A stretch of 64,000 bases of DNA from CAZJRB01 sp964547995 (GCA_964547995.1 CAZJRB010000014.1:1-64000); one strand, 5' to 3'; positions 24,577-34,202 are shown, numbered from the stretch's first letter. Notes: generated by a model not told the origin, from the sequence alone. Program-made: numbers and translations.

Positions 24577-26331
24577 CTATTCGTTTCCTCTTGGCAAGGC
24601 TTCCTCAGGCGGGGGCTGCTCCGCCAAAGCGGCTTGGTATGCTCTCCACAAGTCCTCGCGGACGTACACTTGCAGGAAAACGTTCCGGCGCAGTTGCCGC
24701 TCCTGGTCCTTGTAGTAGAAATACTTGCTCGGGGCCGCGGGATCGAAAAATTTCCTCGCCAGGGCCGGTGTCAGTTCCGGCCGAATCACGATCAGCGGCG
24801 GAGTCGATTTCTTGCGCACCGCGCGGAAATAGCCGACCTGCCCAACGCCGCTGTCTTCGTGCTGCTCGAAGGGGGACGCCAGATCGCGCAGATACCACGG
24901 CAGCGGCCAGTAGTCGTCGTCGGGGGCGATCACCTCGACGTCCACAAGTCCGTCGTCCAAACGAACCGTGGCAAGCTGTTTCACGCGATCGGCGAGCAGC
25001 AACAACTCGGCCGAAGTCGGGGTGTGGACGTAGGAGGTGCTCGGATCGTTGCAGGCAACAAAGCTCGCCCGGTATCCCTGCCACGCGAGATGGCCCGTTG
25101 CGGCGATCAACAAGGCAATCACGACGCCCTTCAGAATGTAGCCGGGGACGGTGCGGACCAAGACGGCCGCGCCGATGCCGGCCAACAAGATCATGCCGTG
25201 CAGAAACCCCAGCACGCACCAGGGCGTCTTGTATGCCATGGCTGAGTAGACCACCGTCATCACCAGGGCGTAGATGCCGACGAATCGCGCCATGGCGACA
25301 TTTGTCCTGCCCAGCCACTTGCCCGCAACCGTAGCGACCAGTCCCGCCACCGCCAGCACGGCGATCGACAGTTCGGTCCAGACGGGGCCGTCTTCACTCT
25401 GCCACCAGAACAGGATACGGAGGTAGTGGTACCACGGATGGTCGTGCGGGCCGGCGCTCCCCTCGCCCGATGCCCGGTGGAAGTATTGACCGTAGGCCGC
25501 CACCGAGTCGACGACGCCTTGCCAATGGCTGGAGAACGACGAGAAGAACAAAACCGAGACGGCCGCGGCGCTGAGAAACACAACGAGCCCCGCGACGCCG
25601 AGTCGCTTCAGACCGATCTGCCGTAGTTCGCGGATCGTCAACCCGGCGGCCAGCGCCATGGCAAACAACGCGATGACGCACGTCTCCTTGCTGGCGTGCA
25701 TCATGCCGATGCACAGGCCAAGCGATACGAGCCAGAAACCCTGCCGGAGCCACGGCCGGCCGTGCCCTTCGCCTTCTTCCGCCAAGTCGGCGCGGACTGC
25801 CCGGACGTAGCGCCAAAGCGAGACCATCGCCCCGAACGTGAAGCAAACCAGCAGCATCTCCATGATGTAGTATCGGCTATAGAAGACCATGGCAGGCGAG
25901 ACGGCGGCCAGCAGCGCGGCCCAAAAGGCGGCCCCGCGGCCCAACTCGTTGCGGATCAGCCACACCAGGCCAACCAGAATAATGCCGAAGATCGCCGGCA
26001 GCAGGCGGAGGTGGATCTCGGTGACTTCCGTCAGGTTCCGCACCCCGGACAGCCATGCGACCGGCAGCGTGAGGTAGTTCAACGCCGGGCCGTGATGTTC
26101 CCGGGGATCGTAGGTGTACTCGCCGCGTTCGAGCAGCCGGCCGAACATAACGGCCTGGTTCGCCTCGTCGCAGTGTACGAGCCGGTTATCGAGGCTCGCC
26201 AGCCGCAGCACGGCCGCGACAGCGAGGACAAGAACGAAAAAAAGCGTCAGAAACCTTCTGCAAGCAGCCCTGCTGGGGCTGCGGGAGAGAGTCTCCGACG
26301 CCTTTTCTGCCTCACGCTGCGGGCTTGCCAT
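24577..26331 (-). CDS. Agl23-like (TIGR03663) membrane glycosyltransferase-family protein
   Basis: A 584-residue multi-spanning protein of the family annotated as flippase-activity-associated Agl23, related to PMT/GT39 glycosyltransferases that use lipid-linked sugars. The family hallmark HCDEANQAVMFGRLLERGEY and YDPREHHGPALNYLTLP lies in the first periplasmic loop (about 53-88); the Asp/Glu there is the likely catalytic acid. About ten to twelve membrane helices follow, then a soluble C-terminal domain. The gene starts inside the last codons of the upstream lipoprotein gene (20-base overlap), suggesting coupled expression. Confidence 0.85.
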   Translation of the reverse strand: MASPQREAEKASETLSRSPSRAACRRFLTLFFVLVLAVAAVLRLASLDNRLVHCDEANQAVMFGRLLERGEYTYDPREHHGPALNYLTLPVAWLSGVRNLTEVTEIHLRLLPAIFGIILVGLVWLIRNELGRGAAFWAALLAAVSPAMVFYSRYYIMEMLLVCFTFGAMVSLWRYVRAVRADLAEEGEGHGRPWLRQGFWLVSLGLCIGMMHASKETCVIALFAMALAAGLTIRELRQIGLKRLGVAGLVVFLSAAAVSVLFFSSFSSHWQGVVDSVAAYGQYFHRASGEGSAGPHDHPWYHYLRILFWWQSEDGPVWTELSIAVLAVAGLVATVAGKWLGRTNVAMARFVGIYALVMTVVYSAMAYKTPWCVLGFLHGMILLAGIGAAVLVRTVPGYILKGVVIALLIAATGHLAWQGYRASFVACNDPSTSYVHTPTSAELLLLADRVKQLATVRLDDGLVDVEVIAPDDDYWPLPWYLRDLASPFEQHEDSGVGQVGYFRAVRKKSTPPLIVIRPELTPALARKFFDPAAPSKYFYYKDQERQLRRNVFLQVYVREDLWRAYQAALAEQPPPEEALPRGNE

Positions 26332-27103
26332 AGACCTCCACTTCGGTGTAGTGGTTCTTGCTGTCGATATGGCTGCCTTTGCTATAGAGGCGGATATAGC
26401 GGGCCTTGATGAAACGCCCCTTCTCGTCCTTGCAGCCGATCAGTTTGCCCTCGTTCGTTTCGACGTAGCCCATGTCGGGGCCGATTTCCAGGCCGGACGA
26501 GCCGTCGTAGTCGTTGTTAAAGACGGTCTGCGGGTCGAGGAAGTCGGGATCGTCGCTTGCCTGGACGATCACGTCGCGGTAGACGCGGGCCTCGGCATGG
26601 TTGTGCCAGACCAGCACGGCGTAGACGGTCGCCTGCCGGCCCAGGTCGATCTGGACCCACTCGGCCCCCGGCCGCAGTTCGAGATAGCCGAAGTCGGAGG
26701 CCTCCTTGTCGCCGTCGGTGACGTAGTCGACCTCGCCGGCGGGCGGGGCCGGGTCGCTGGCCGTCACCCGTTTCCGCAGCGCGAGGTTGACCGTACCCTC
26801 GGGGGCGAAAAACGGCGGGCGCGGTTTCCCCAGCGGCGGCTCGACGTTCGGTTCCTTCAGCGGCACGGGCGTTCCGCGAAACGCCGGCGCCGGCAATTCG
26901 ATGTCGATCGCAACCAGGTTCACGTCGTCCGCCTCAACGGACGGAGTCGTCGACTCAACGATCTCGTCGGACGAAAGGGGCGCAGTGGTCGAGGTCCAAG
27001 ACCCGGGACGCTGCTGCGGCTTCGGGCAGCCGGCCAACGTACAACCCAACGCGGCTACCAGGATAAACCACACATACCGCTGATGCTGAAAACGCTTCAC
27101 CAC
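26312..27103 (-). CDS. Lipoprotein with discoidin-like (F5/8 type C) domain
   Basis: A 263-residue lipoprotein; the lipobox is LAGC with Cys26. It starts with GTG five bases after AGGAGG; a second GTG follows directly. A disordered Pro/Thr-rich linker (30-110) leads to a galactose-binding-like beta-sandwich (about 112-260) beginning NLALRKRVTASD and ending YIRLYSKG...YTEVEVYG, the pattern of F5/8 type C carbohydrate-binding domains. It probably binds glycan at the cell surface. The 3' end overlaps the Agl23-like gene. Confidence 0.8.
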   Translation of the reverse strand: MVKRFQHQRYVWFILVAALGCTLAGCPKPQQRPGSWTSTTAPLSSDEIVESTTPSVEADDVNLVAIDIELPAPAFRGTPVPLKEPNVEPPLGKPRPPFFAPEGTVNLALRKRVTASDPAPPAGEVDYVTDGDKEASDFGYLELRPGAEWVQIDLGRQATVYAVLVWHNHAEARVYRDVIVQASDDPDFLDPQTVFNNDYDGSSGLEIGPDMGYVETNEGKLIGCKDEKGRFIKARYIRLYSKGSHIDSKNHYTEVEVYGKPAA

Positions 27104-27175
27104 GTATTCCTCCTTCAGGCTATTGTTCTTGGTTTTCCAATCTGCGATTGCCGGGCGCCTCGACCGGTTGAAGCG

Positions 27176-28900
27176 TCACAGGGCTTCCAAAGATTCCAGG
27201 ACTTTCCGGGCCCGGTCACGGACCTTCCGGTTCTTGGCGCCCTTCTGCAATTTTTCCAAAGCGGTGCGGACGGCATCCTTATCGCTGCTTTTCATGCCAG
27301 CGTCCTTGTTGATCTCCGCCATCTTCTCGGCGATTTGCACGGCGGCAAGGCCGGCCGCGCCGGCCAGTTTCGGATCGTCCGTCAGCGGCATAACCAGGGC
27401 CAGCGCCTGCGCGTTGCCGATCGTGCCGAGCGCGTCAAGCAACACCTCCTTTTCCTGCGGCCGTTTGGCCAGTTTCATCGCCTCGCCGAGCAATTCCATG
27501 TTCACCGGTTTCTCGGGCTCGCCCTTTTTCTGCTCGGGAGTGGCCAGGTTCACAAATCCCCGGATTACCAGGACGGGAACAAGCGGATTCTTGGCACTTT
27601 CGAACATCTTTTTCAGGGCAGCCGTTGCCGTATCCCGGTCGTCCTTTTTCATTTTTCCGGCGATCAGCACAACGGCGAAGCGGGCTTCCTCGGCAAGCGC
27701 CGGATCGTCTGTGGCGGGCATGACCATGTCCAGCGCCTCCGGGGAATCGGCGCCGCTGAGCGCACCGATCACCAGCTTCTTTTCCTGGACCCGCTTCGCC
27801 AGGTCCATGGCCTCGCCCAGCAGCGCCAGATCCGCCGGCTTGTCCTGCCGGGGGCTTGCCAGTCGTACCAGCCCGCGGATTGCCAGAATCTGGTAACGCG
27901 GGTTTTCCTCTTTCTTGGCAATTGCCGAGAGATGTGGCACGGCGGCCGCATCCGACCAGCTCGAGAGCATCCGCACGGCCTCGTTCCGGACCGTTTCGTC
28001 GTCGTCGTTGAGGGTTGCAACGACCGTTTCGAGCGCCTTATCCCCTCCGGCCCTTGTCAGGGCGTGCAGAAGCGCGGTGCGCGACCGCACGTCGGCGCCG
28101 GTCATTCCGGCGACAATTGCATCGGCACACGCCTCGCTCCCCCGGCTGCAAACGCCCAGCAGGGCCAGTTCCGCCTTTCTGCTCTCGGCGTCGTCCTTGG
28201 CCCCTTTGAGCGTGTTTACGAGCTTCTCGGTGTCGTTCTCGTCGGCCAGGAATCTCAGGGCTTCCAGCGCGGCGATGCGGACGGTCTCCTCCGGATCCTC
28301 GGTGCTCTTCAGCACGACCGGGAGGCTTTCTTTCGCGTTGCGGCCGGCCAAGACGGCGAGTAGCCCGACGCGGACAGAGGGTTCGCCCTTCTCCATTTCG
28401 GCCAGAAGAGCCGCATTCACGTCGTCGCCGTGCAAGCGGACCATGCTTTCGCGGGCGGCCTTTTTCTCGGCGTCGGAGCCGCCGGCGGCTTTTTGGCTCA
28501 GAAGCGGCACATCGGCGGCGGCCCCCAGGGGGCCCAGCGCACGCAAGGCGGCGGTACGGACCGTCTCCGCTTCGCTTTTGAGCATGTCCAGGACTGCGGG
28601 ACGGGCAACCGCATCTCCCCGATCGGCCAGGGCTTCGAGCATATCCACTTGGGCCTCCGGCGATAAGTCCGGCAGCAAGGCGGCGAACTTCCGGGTGGCC
28701 GCCTCGCCGGGTACGTCGTCGCGGATGAACTGCAATCCCACCATCCGCGTCTCGCGTTCCGCATCGCTGGCGTACGTGATAATCAACTGCACCTGGTCGT
28801 CGGCAGGCTCCTCCTGGGCCCGCAACGAGTTACCTGCAAGGCACGCCGCGCCAAGCAGGAGCAAATACGACAGGGCCCTTGTCTTCTCGATTCTCTTCAA
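27176..28900 (-). CDS. Secreted HEAT-repeat protein
   Basis: A 574-residue protein of tandem HEAT-type helix pairs (for example LDMLKSEAETVRTAALRALG and VVATLNDDDETVRNEAVRML) after a signal peptide (LKRIEKTRALSYLLLLGAAC, then RAQ). The TTG at 28900 is preferred because AAAGGAGG lies 6 bases upstream; a GTG at 28939 is in frame but has no such site. The last third contains longer repeats with EAMDLAKRVQEKK / EAMKLAKRPQEKE, showing internal duplication. It is likely a scaffold in the periplasm. A shorter paralogue follows downstream in the transcript, next to the oxidoreductase array. Confidence 0.85.
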   Translation of the reverse strand: MKRIEKTRALSYLLLLGAACLAGNSLRAQEEPADDQVQLIITYASDAERETRMVGLQFIRDDVPGEAATRKFAALLPDLSPEAQVDMLEALADRGDAVARPAVLDMLKSEAETVRTAALRALGPLGAAADVPLLSQKAAGGSDAEKKAARESMVRLHGDDVNAALLAEMEKGEPSVRVGLLAVLAGRNAKESLPVVLKSTEDPEETVRIAALEALRFLADENDTEKLVNTLKGAKDDAESRKAELALLGVCSRGSEACADAIVAGMTGADVRSRTALLHALTRAGGDKALETVVATLNDDDETVRNEAVRMLSSWSDAAAVPHLSAIAKKEENPRYQILAIRGLVRLASPRQDKPADLALLGEAMDLAKRVQEKKLVIGALSGADSPEALDMVMPATDDPALAEEARFAVVLIAGKMKKDDRDTATAALKKMFESAKNPLVPVLVIRGFVNLATPEQKKGEPEKPVNMELLGEAMKLAKRPQEKEVLLDALGTIGNAQALALVMPLTDDPKLAGAAGLAAVQIAEKMAEINKDAGMKSSDKDAVRTALEKLQKGAKNRKVRDRARKVLESLEAL

Positions 28901-28938
28901 AGAACGTCCTCCTTTATGAAACTCCTCTGCCAAGAACA

Positions 28939-29016
28939 CGGGGTGGGCCGAGCGTAGCGAGCCCCATTACACGCCGCAAACCGGCGCGCGAGCCTCCCTT
29001 CGCTCAGCCCGCCCCA
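28939..29016. repeat. Inverted repeat between HEAT genes
   Basis: GGGGTGGGCCGAGCG on the left pairs with CGCTCAGCCCGCCCC on the right across about 45 bases. It lies in the 93-base gap upstream of the larger HEAT gene and downstream of nothing obvious, and belongs to the general set of short palindromes in this genome. Confidence 0.6.
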
Positions 29017-29032
29017 AGTTAGCTGCCCAAGA

Positions 29033-29806
29033 CTACTTGGATGCGGCAAGCAATCCTCGCATGGCGGCCACTTTCACCTGCTTGATATCCGACTTGCTCA
29101 GCGCCGTATAGATCGCCTTCGCGTCGGCCTTCTTGCCGCCGGCCAGGAGTCGCTCGGCACACGCCAGGTAGGCATCGGCGGCGACCAGCTTGAGTTCCTT
29201 CGGGGCTTTCCCCTGGAAGGCGCCCAGCGCCTTGGCTGCCTCGGGGGTGCCGATCGAGCCCAAGGCAGCGGCCGCTGCGCCGGCGGTCTGCTTGTCGGAG
29301 TCACCGAGCAGCTTCTCCAACGCGCCGGTGCTCGCGGCGTCGCGGCGGACTCCCAGCGAGTTGATCACGCCGACTTTTAGCAGGCCTTTGACCTTCGGCA
29401 GGGCATCCTGCATGGCCTTGGCGGACTCGGGGCAGGACATCCGCTCAAGGACGTAGCGGGCCATGTGCGAGAGCTTCTCGTCGGTCAGAAGCGGTGCAAC
29501 CGCCGGGACGTTGTCGGCCGTGCCGATCAGGCTCAGCTTGCGGCAGCAGTAGTCCTTGCCGCATTGTTTGGCATCGGTTCCCAGGACAGCCGCCAGGCGC
29601 TTTGCAAGGGCCTTTTGTGCCGCGGCGTCGCCGTGCGATTTTACGATTGCGTCGTCGATCGGCTTCAGGATGTTGCGATCGGCGCCCCAGTCGTAGGTCT
29701 TCAAGGCGTCAAAGGCCTTGTCCACCGCTTCGTCGGCGACCACGGGCATTGCCAGGCCCAGCAGGAGCACCGCCATCAGAAGGCTAACCATCGTTCGTCC
29801 AGACAT
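29033..29806 (-). CDS. Secreted HEAT-repeat protein (short paralogue)
   Basis: A 257-residue protein with a signal peptide (MSGRTMVSLLMAVLLLGLAM, then VVADE) and HEAT-like repeats (VPAVAPLLTDEKLSHMARYVL; TGALEKLLGDSDKQTAGAAA). A KQCGKDYCCRKL segment (about 82-93) adds several Cys. AAAAGGAGAACGAC precedes the ATG. It lies 42 bases downstream of the first Gfo/Idh/MocA gene on the same strand, probably in one transcript. Confidence 0.85.
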   Translation of the reverse strand: MSGRTMVSLLMAVLLLGLAMPVVADEAVDKAFDALKTYDWGADRNILKPIDDAIVKSHGDAAAQKALAKRLAAVLGTDAKQCGKDYCCRKLSLIGTADNVPAVAPLLTDEKLSHMARYVLERMSCPESAKAMQDALPKVKGLLKVGVINSLGVRRDAASTGALEKLLGDSDKQTAGAAAAALGSIGTPEAAKALGAFQGKAPKELKLVAADAYLACAERLLAGGKKADAKAIYTALSKSDIKQVKVAAMRGLLAASK

Positions 29807-29848
29807 GTCGTTCTCCTTTTCTCTTTGTTGCGTGGTGTGAGAATTGTT

Positions 29849-31147
29849 TTATACCAGTTTGATGGCCCCTTGGTCAACCGGGGCACTTTCGTAAAGGTTC
29901 CACGGCTCGCGCATGGGCCGCGAGGTCAGCCGGTTGGCCTGCTGGTCGCCGGGGAACACCTGCTTTGCGGGGTCCCATTTCAGCGGCCGGCCGAGCCAGT
30001 AGGCGATATTGCCGAGGTGACAGACGATGACCGAGCTGGCCCCGGCGGCCACGTCGGCAACGCATCGTTTGCGCGAGCGGACGCACTCGAGGAAATTGCC
30101 GTAATGGTTACTGCTTTCGACGAGGTGAATTTGGTCCGGCTTGATCTTCACCTTGGCGAGTTCGTCGGGCTTGGTCTTCAGCCCGCCGCGCCAGACCCAG
30201 ACTTCTCCTTCGGTGCCCTTGAAGACCACCGACGCCCCTTGCTTGAGGGTTCTTCCCCACCCTCCTTGGCCGGCCTCAAGGATGACACCGTTGCCGTAGC
30301 GATACTTGAGCGGGTCCTTGGAGTTAGCCGGGGGCGGGATGATCTCGACGGGCCCGGAGCCGTCCATGTTCAGGCCCCATTGGACGATGTCGAAGTCGTG
30401 GGCGCCCCGGTCGGTCATCAGGCCGCCGGAGTAGTCCCGCCAGTGCCACCAGTGCCACAGGTCGACACAGCGGTCCTTGTTGTACGGCGCCCAGGGCGCG
30501 GGGCCGAGCCACATGTTCCAATCCAGCCCCGGCGGAACTTCCTGGCCGGCGAGGTTGCAGTGGCGCGACGTGCCGCCCGGCTCGGTGAACACGCTCTTCA
30601 CCTCGCCGATATAACCGTTGCGGACCAGCTCGCACGCGAAACGGAAACGGGGATCGCTCCGCTGCTGCGTGCCGGTCTGGAACACCCGGTCGTAACGCCG
30701 GGCCGCCGCAAGGACCGCCTGTGCCTCGCGGATGGTGTACGTCAGCGGCTTTTCGCAGAAGACGTCCTTCCCGTTGCGGCAGGCCTCGATGGATATGACG
30801 GCGTGCCAGTGTTCCGGCGTGGCGTTCAGGACCGCATCGATGTCGTCGCGTGCCAGCAGTTCGCGGAAATCGTCGTAGGCTTTTCCCTTGTACTGCTTGG
30901 CGACGGCTTCGCGGCGGTCCTTGTAGACGTCGCAGGCGGCGACCACCTCGGCGCCCTGGCCGGCAAGGCCTCTCATGTCGGCTCTTCCGCGTCCGCCGCA
31001 GCCGATCTGGCCCAGGGCAATCCGTTCGCTTGCCGGGAGTTTCCCTTCTCCGCCCAAGGCCGCCGACGTAATCACATACGGAGCGGCGAGCGCAGCCGCC
31101 GCGCTCTTGAGCACATCGCGGCGCGTCGCTGTCGGATCCTTGTTCAC
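29849..31147 (-). CDS. Tat-exported Gfo/Idh/MocA family oxidoreductase (1)
   Basis: A 432-residue NAD(P)-dependent oxidoreductase, starting at a GTG after AAAGGAGA. The Tat leader is TRRDVLKSAAAALAAPYVIT. The dinucleotide-binding turn GQIGCGGRGRADM follows (about 48-60), then the catalytic-type EKP motif in FCEKPLTYT. The C-terminal half has GLDWNMWLGPAPWAPYN and a TDRGAHDFDIVQWGL segment. These proteins oxidise or reduce sugars and sugar-like compounds; the substrate is unknown. It is the first from the left of eight paralogues. Confidence 0.9.
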   Translation of the reverse strand: MNKDPTATRRDVLKSAAAALAAPYVITSAALGGEGKLPASERIALGQIGCGGRGRADMRGLAGQGAEVVAACDVYKDRREAVAKQYKGKAYDDFRELLARDDIDAVLNATPEHWHAVISIEACRNGKDVFCEKPLTYTIREAQAVLAAARRYDRVFQTGTQQRSDPRFRFACELVRNGYIGEVKSVFTEPGGTSRHCNLAGQEVPPGLDWNMWLGPAPWAPYNKDRCVDLWHWWHWRDYSGGLMTDRGAHDFDIVQWGLNMDGSGPVEIIPPPANSKDPLKYRYGNGVILEAGQGGWGRTLKQGASVVFKGTEGEVWVWRGGLKTKPDELAKVKIKPDQIHLVESSNHYGNFLECVRSRKRCVADVAAGASSVIVCHLGNIAYWLGRPLKWDPAKQVFPGDQQANRLTSRPMREPWNLYESAPVDQGAIKLV

Positions 31148-31210
31148 GGCCAGGTTCTCCTTTCGTGTTTGTCCTGGTGCGTGACGGCAGTTTCACAGAG
31201 GATTACAAAG

Positions 31211-31229
31211 CCGCGACCGTTGGTCGCGC
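31211..31229. repeat. GCGACC palindrome
   Basis: GCGACCGTTGGTCGCGCCC lies in the spacer upstream of the first oxidoreductase. Close relatives occur at 16954-16971 (GCGACCGGTGGCCGCGCC) and 42949-42970 (GCGACCGGTGGTCACGCC), all in intergenic DNA. Confidence 0.55.
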
Positions 31230-31283
31230 CCGGCACCTGCCATCATCTCGCATTGGTTGGTGGTTCTCCAAACGGTCCTTTGG

Positions 31284-32501
31284 CTACAATCGCCACGGCT
31301 GGCGCATCGGCCGCCACCTCATGCGGTTGGCCTCGTCGTCGCCGACGAACTCCTGCTTGGCCGCGTCCCATTTCAGCGACCGCTGCAACTTGTGGGCAAT
31401 GCTGCCCAGGTGGCAGACGGCCATGGTGTTGGCCGCGTATTCGACGTCGCGGAACGGCTTCTCCCGAGTCTTCACACAATGGACGAAATCGCCGCAGATG
31501 CCGCCGGTGCCTTTGTAGCCCGGCACGGGTTTCGGCTCTTTCTTCGCATCCGATCCCACCACGTGCATGTTGCCCATGCCGGGGTGGTTGTGGTGCAGCA
31601 AGATGCCGTTCGGGAAGCGGTAGGTCAGGAATTTTTTCCCGCCTTCATTGTGATAGGTGACCTCCTCGGGCTGCATGTCGCGGACGTCGATTGCGAAGGT
31701 CGCTCCACCGAAGTGGTGGGCGCCCCAGTCGGTCATGCCGCCGCCGGAATAGTCCTCGAAGGATCGCCAGCTCTTGCCGTTGATCGAGAAGCTGCCGCTG
31801 CACCGCCAGGCGTTGTAGGGCGCCCAGGGTGCGGGCCCCAGCCACATGTCCCAGTCGAACCCCGGGGGGATCGGCTGCCCGGGCAGGTTGCACGGCCTCG
31901 AAAGCGGCCCCACGTTGACGTTGATCGACTTGATCTTGCCTTTCTGGCCGCTCCAGCAGGGATCGACCACTTTGCGGTAGTCTTGCAGCACGCGCTGACT
32001 GCCGCCGGAGACAACCCGGCTGTACTTCTTTGCGGCAGCGACCATTGCCGGGCCCTGATCCAGCGTAAGAGTCTCGGGCTTCTGGCAGAACACGTCTTTG
32101 CCGTGCCGGCACGCGTCGACGATGATGATCACATGCCAATGGTCGGGTGTGGCGATGTGCACCGCATCGATATCGTCGCGGGCTAACAGCTCGCGGAAAT
32201 CGACGTAGCTTTTGCAGTCGCTATTGCCGTACCGCTTATCGGCTCGCGCCTTGGCGCCCTCGCGGGCCCCTTTCTTCACGTCGCACACGGCGACGTACTG
32301 GACGTCTTTGCGGCCCAGGAAGGCCCCGAGATCGCCGCGCCCCATATTGCCGATGCCGATGCCGCCCATCACAATCCGCTCGCTGGCGGCCGGGCGGTCG
32401 TCCGCACCCAAGGCGGCCGACGTAATCACATGGGGCGCCGCAAGCACGGCTGCCGCGCCCTTGACGAAGTCGCGGCGTGTCGTTGTTGGATCTCTATTCA
32501 C
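31284..32501 (-). CDS. Tat-exported Gfo/Idh/MocA family oxidoreductase (2), QKP variant
   Basis: A 405-residue paralogue. The GTG at 32501 is chosen because AAAGGAG lies upstream and it opens NRDPTTTRRDFVKGAAAVLA, a compact Tat leader; longer in-frame readings run into the spacer. The nucleotide-binding turn is GIGIGNMGRGD. The usual EKP motif reads Q140-K-P142, keeping the Lys but not the Glu. The C-terminal domain has GFDWDMWLGPAPWAPYN and TDWGAHHFGGATFAI. Otherwise intact and of normal length. Confidence 0.88.
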   Translation of the reverse strand: MNRDPTTTRRDFVKGAAAVLAAPHVITSAALGADDRPAASERIVMGGIGIGNMGRGDLGAFLGRKDVQYVAVCDVKKGAREGAKARADKRYGNSDCKSYVDFRELLARDDIDAVHIATPDHWHVIIIVDACRHGKDVFCQKPETLTLDQGPAMVAAAKKYSRVVSGGSQRVLQDYRKVVDPCWSGQKGKIKSINVNVGPLSRPCNLPGQPIPPGFDWDMWLGPAPWAPYNAWRCSGSFSINGKSWRSFEDYSGGGMTDWGAHHFGGATFAIDVRDMQPEEVTYHNEGGKKFLTYRFPNGILLHHNHPGMGNMHVVGSDAKKEPKPVPGYKGTGGICGDFVHCVKTREKPFRDVEYAANTMAVCHLGSIAHKLQRSLKWDAAKQEFVGDDEANRMRWRPMRQPWRL

Positions 32502-32575
32502 GGCTGAATTCTCCTTTCGGGTTTCTCTTGGCATGTTCATGGTTTTCTGGTGGATTCGTTCGGTTCGAGGCGCTG

Positions 32576-32625
32576 GGGGGCCACGGGCATTCTGCCCGTG
32601 TACTGGCGAGACGCCAGTGGCACCC
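32576..32625. repeat. Pair of adjacent palindromes
   Basis: CACGGGCATTCTGCCCGTG is followed directly by ACTGGCGAGACGCCAGT, with GGGGGCC/GGCACCCC flanks that also pair. It lies between oxidoreductases 2 and 3. Confidence 0.65.
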
Positions 32626-32638
32626 CGACGGCTCCGGG

Positions 32639-33868
32639 TCAGATCCTCCACGGTTCGCGCATCGGTCGCCACGTCATACGGTTGGCCTCGTCGTCGCCGG
32701 GAAACTCTTCCTTGGCGGGGTCCCACTTCAGCGGGCGTTTCAACTCGTAGGCGATGTTGCCGAGGTGGCACACGGTCGCCACGCGATGGGCGTACTCGAC
32801 GTCGCGGAACGGCTTCTCGCGGGTCTTGAAGCAATGGAGGGCGTCACCGGGTAATCCGCCCTTGCCTTGGTAATCCCGTTCGAGCAGATGTTTCGGGGGC
32901 TCCCAGGTAAGGCCCGGCACGCTGCCCTTGGCCGCTTCGTACTTGGGCCCGCCGCCGGTGACGTACATCTCGACCCCGCAAGCGAACTTGTAGGTGAGAG
33001 CCTTGACGTCCTTGCCGTCGGGCGGGATGATCTCGGTCGGGCCGGTGAGGTCCAGGCCGAGGGCGAACATCGCGCCGCCGAACTTGTGGCCGCCCCAGTC
33101 GGTCATCATGCCGCCGGAGTAATCTCGCCAGGTGCGGAACCCCTTGCCGCCGAGCCCGTAGGCCCGCCCGCATCGGAACGCGTTGTAGGGGGCCCAGGGC
33201 GCGGGGCCGAGCCACAGGTTCCAGTCGATATCGGGCGGACAATCCTGGCCGGGCAGGTTGCAGGGCCGCGGCGGGCCGCCGGGATCACAGTAGCAAATGT
33301 GGATCTGGCCGAGTTCGCCTTTCTGAACCTTGCGGGCCAGACCACCGTAGTCGCCCAGCACCCGTTGGCTGCCGCAGGAGAAGACCCGGGCGTAGCGCCG
33401 CGCCGCCTGGACCATGGCCCGGCCCTCCTTGATCGTCAGCGAGAGCGGCTTCTCGCAGAAGACGTCCTTGCCGTGCTTCATCGCCGCAATGGTGACCAGG
33501 GCGTGCCAGTGATCCGGGGTGCCGCACACCACGGCGTCGATGTCGTCGCGCTCGACCACGTCGCGGAAGTCGTTGTAGGCAACGCAGTCGCTATTCTTGT
33601 ACTTGCCGTCGACGTGGCGTTTGATTCCGTCGCGGGCGCCCCTGCGGACGTCGCAGACGGCCAGGACCTGGACTTCGGGGAAGTTCATAAAGCTGCGCAA
33701 ATCGCCGCTACCGCGGCCGCCCATGCCGATGCCGGCCATGGTGATCCGCTCGCTGGCCGGCGGGCGGCCTTCCGCCCCAAGGGCCGTAGAGGTAATCACG
33801 TAGGGCGCGGCAAAGGCAGCACCAGCGCCTCGCAGAAATGTACGACGCGTAAGCGGTATTTTTGTCAT
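32639..33868 (-). CDS. Tat-exported Gfo/Idh/MocA family oxidoreductase (3)
   Basis: A 409-residue paralogue with Tat leader TRRTFLRGAGAAFAAPYVIT, nucleotide-binding turn GIGMGGRGSGD, and FCEKPLSLT. The C-terminal domain contains IDWNLWLGPAPWAPYN and TDWGGHKFGGAMFAL. AAAGGAGA precedes the ATG. It is the last oxidoreductase before the GxxExxY island, counting rightwards. Confidence 0.9.
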   Translation of the reverse strand: MTKIPLTRRTFLRGAGAAFAAPYVITSTALGAEGRPPASERITMAGIGMGGRGSGDLRSFMNFPEVQVLAVCDVRRGARDGIKRHVDGKYKNSDCVAYNDFRDVVERDDIDAVVCGTPDHWHALVTIAAMKHGKDVFCEKPLSLTIKEGRAMVQAARRYARVFSCGSQRVLGDYGGLARKVQKGELGQIHICYCDPGGPPRPCNLPGQDCPPDIDWNLWLGPAPWAPYNAFRCGRAYGLGGKGFRTWRDYSGGMMTDWGGHKFGGAMFALGLDLTGPTEIIPPDGKDVKALTYKFACGVEMYVTGGGPKYEAAKGSVPGLTWEPPKHLLERDYQGKGGLPGDALHCFKTREKPFRDVEYAHRVATVCHLGNIAYELKRPLKWDPAKEEFPGDDEANRMTWRPMREPWRI

Positions 33869-33953
33869 CAGGAAGTTCTCCTTTCGTCCTCGTTATCGCG
33901 GATGTGCCAATGGTTGTGTGGACACGGTAACAAAATATTTCAGTTTGGTTTAT

Positions 33954-34202
33954 TGACAGGATAACAGGGATGTCTTATTCGACAGGATTACAGGGATGAA
34001 TTCAATAGGTCGCGTGATTCTTCTTTGTGCTCCTTTACCGGGTGGCAAGAGATAACAGCAGGTCGCCAAATTATTGCCTCGTATGGCAGAATGCTGCAAA
34101 ATCCCAATGTTGTTTTTAGACACCTGATTCGTACTTCCTCATTCGATCCTGTAAATCCTGTTATCCTGTCAAACAATCTATTAGTCCGGTCATCCTGTCG
34201 GA
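33954..34202. repeat. GACAGGATAACAGG-type repeats, left of the GxxExxY gene
   Basis: TGACAGGATAACAGGGATG (33954) and CGACAGGATTACAGGGATGA (33980) lie in one direction. GATCCTGTAAATCCTGTTAT, continuing CCTGTC (34145-34170), and CATCCTGTCGG (34191) lie in the opposite one. The last copy overlaps the stop of the GxxExxY gene. Together they occupy most of the 320-base gene-free stretch from 33869. Confidence 0.75.

Noticed and set aside
26114..28363. Long plus-strand ORF opposite the lipoprotein and HEAT genes
   Set aside because: Shadow ORF crossing three genuine minus-strand genes and their spacers.
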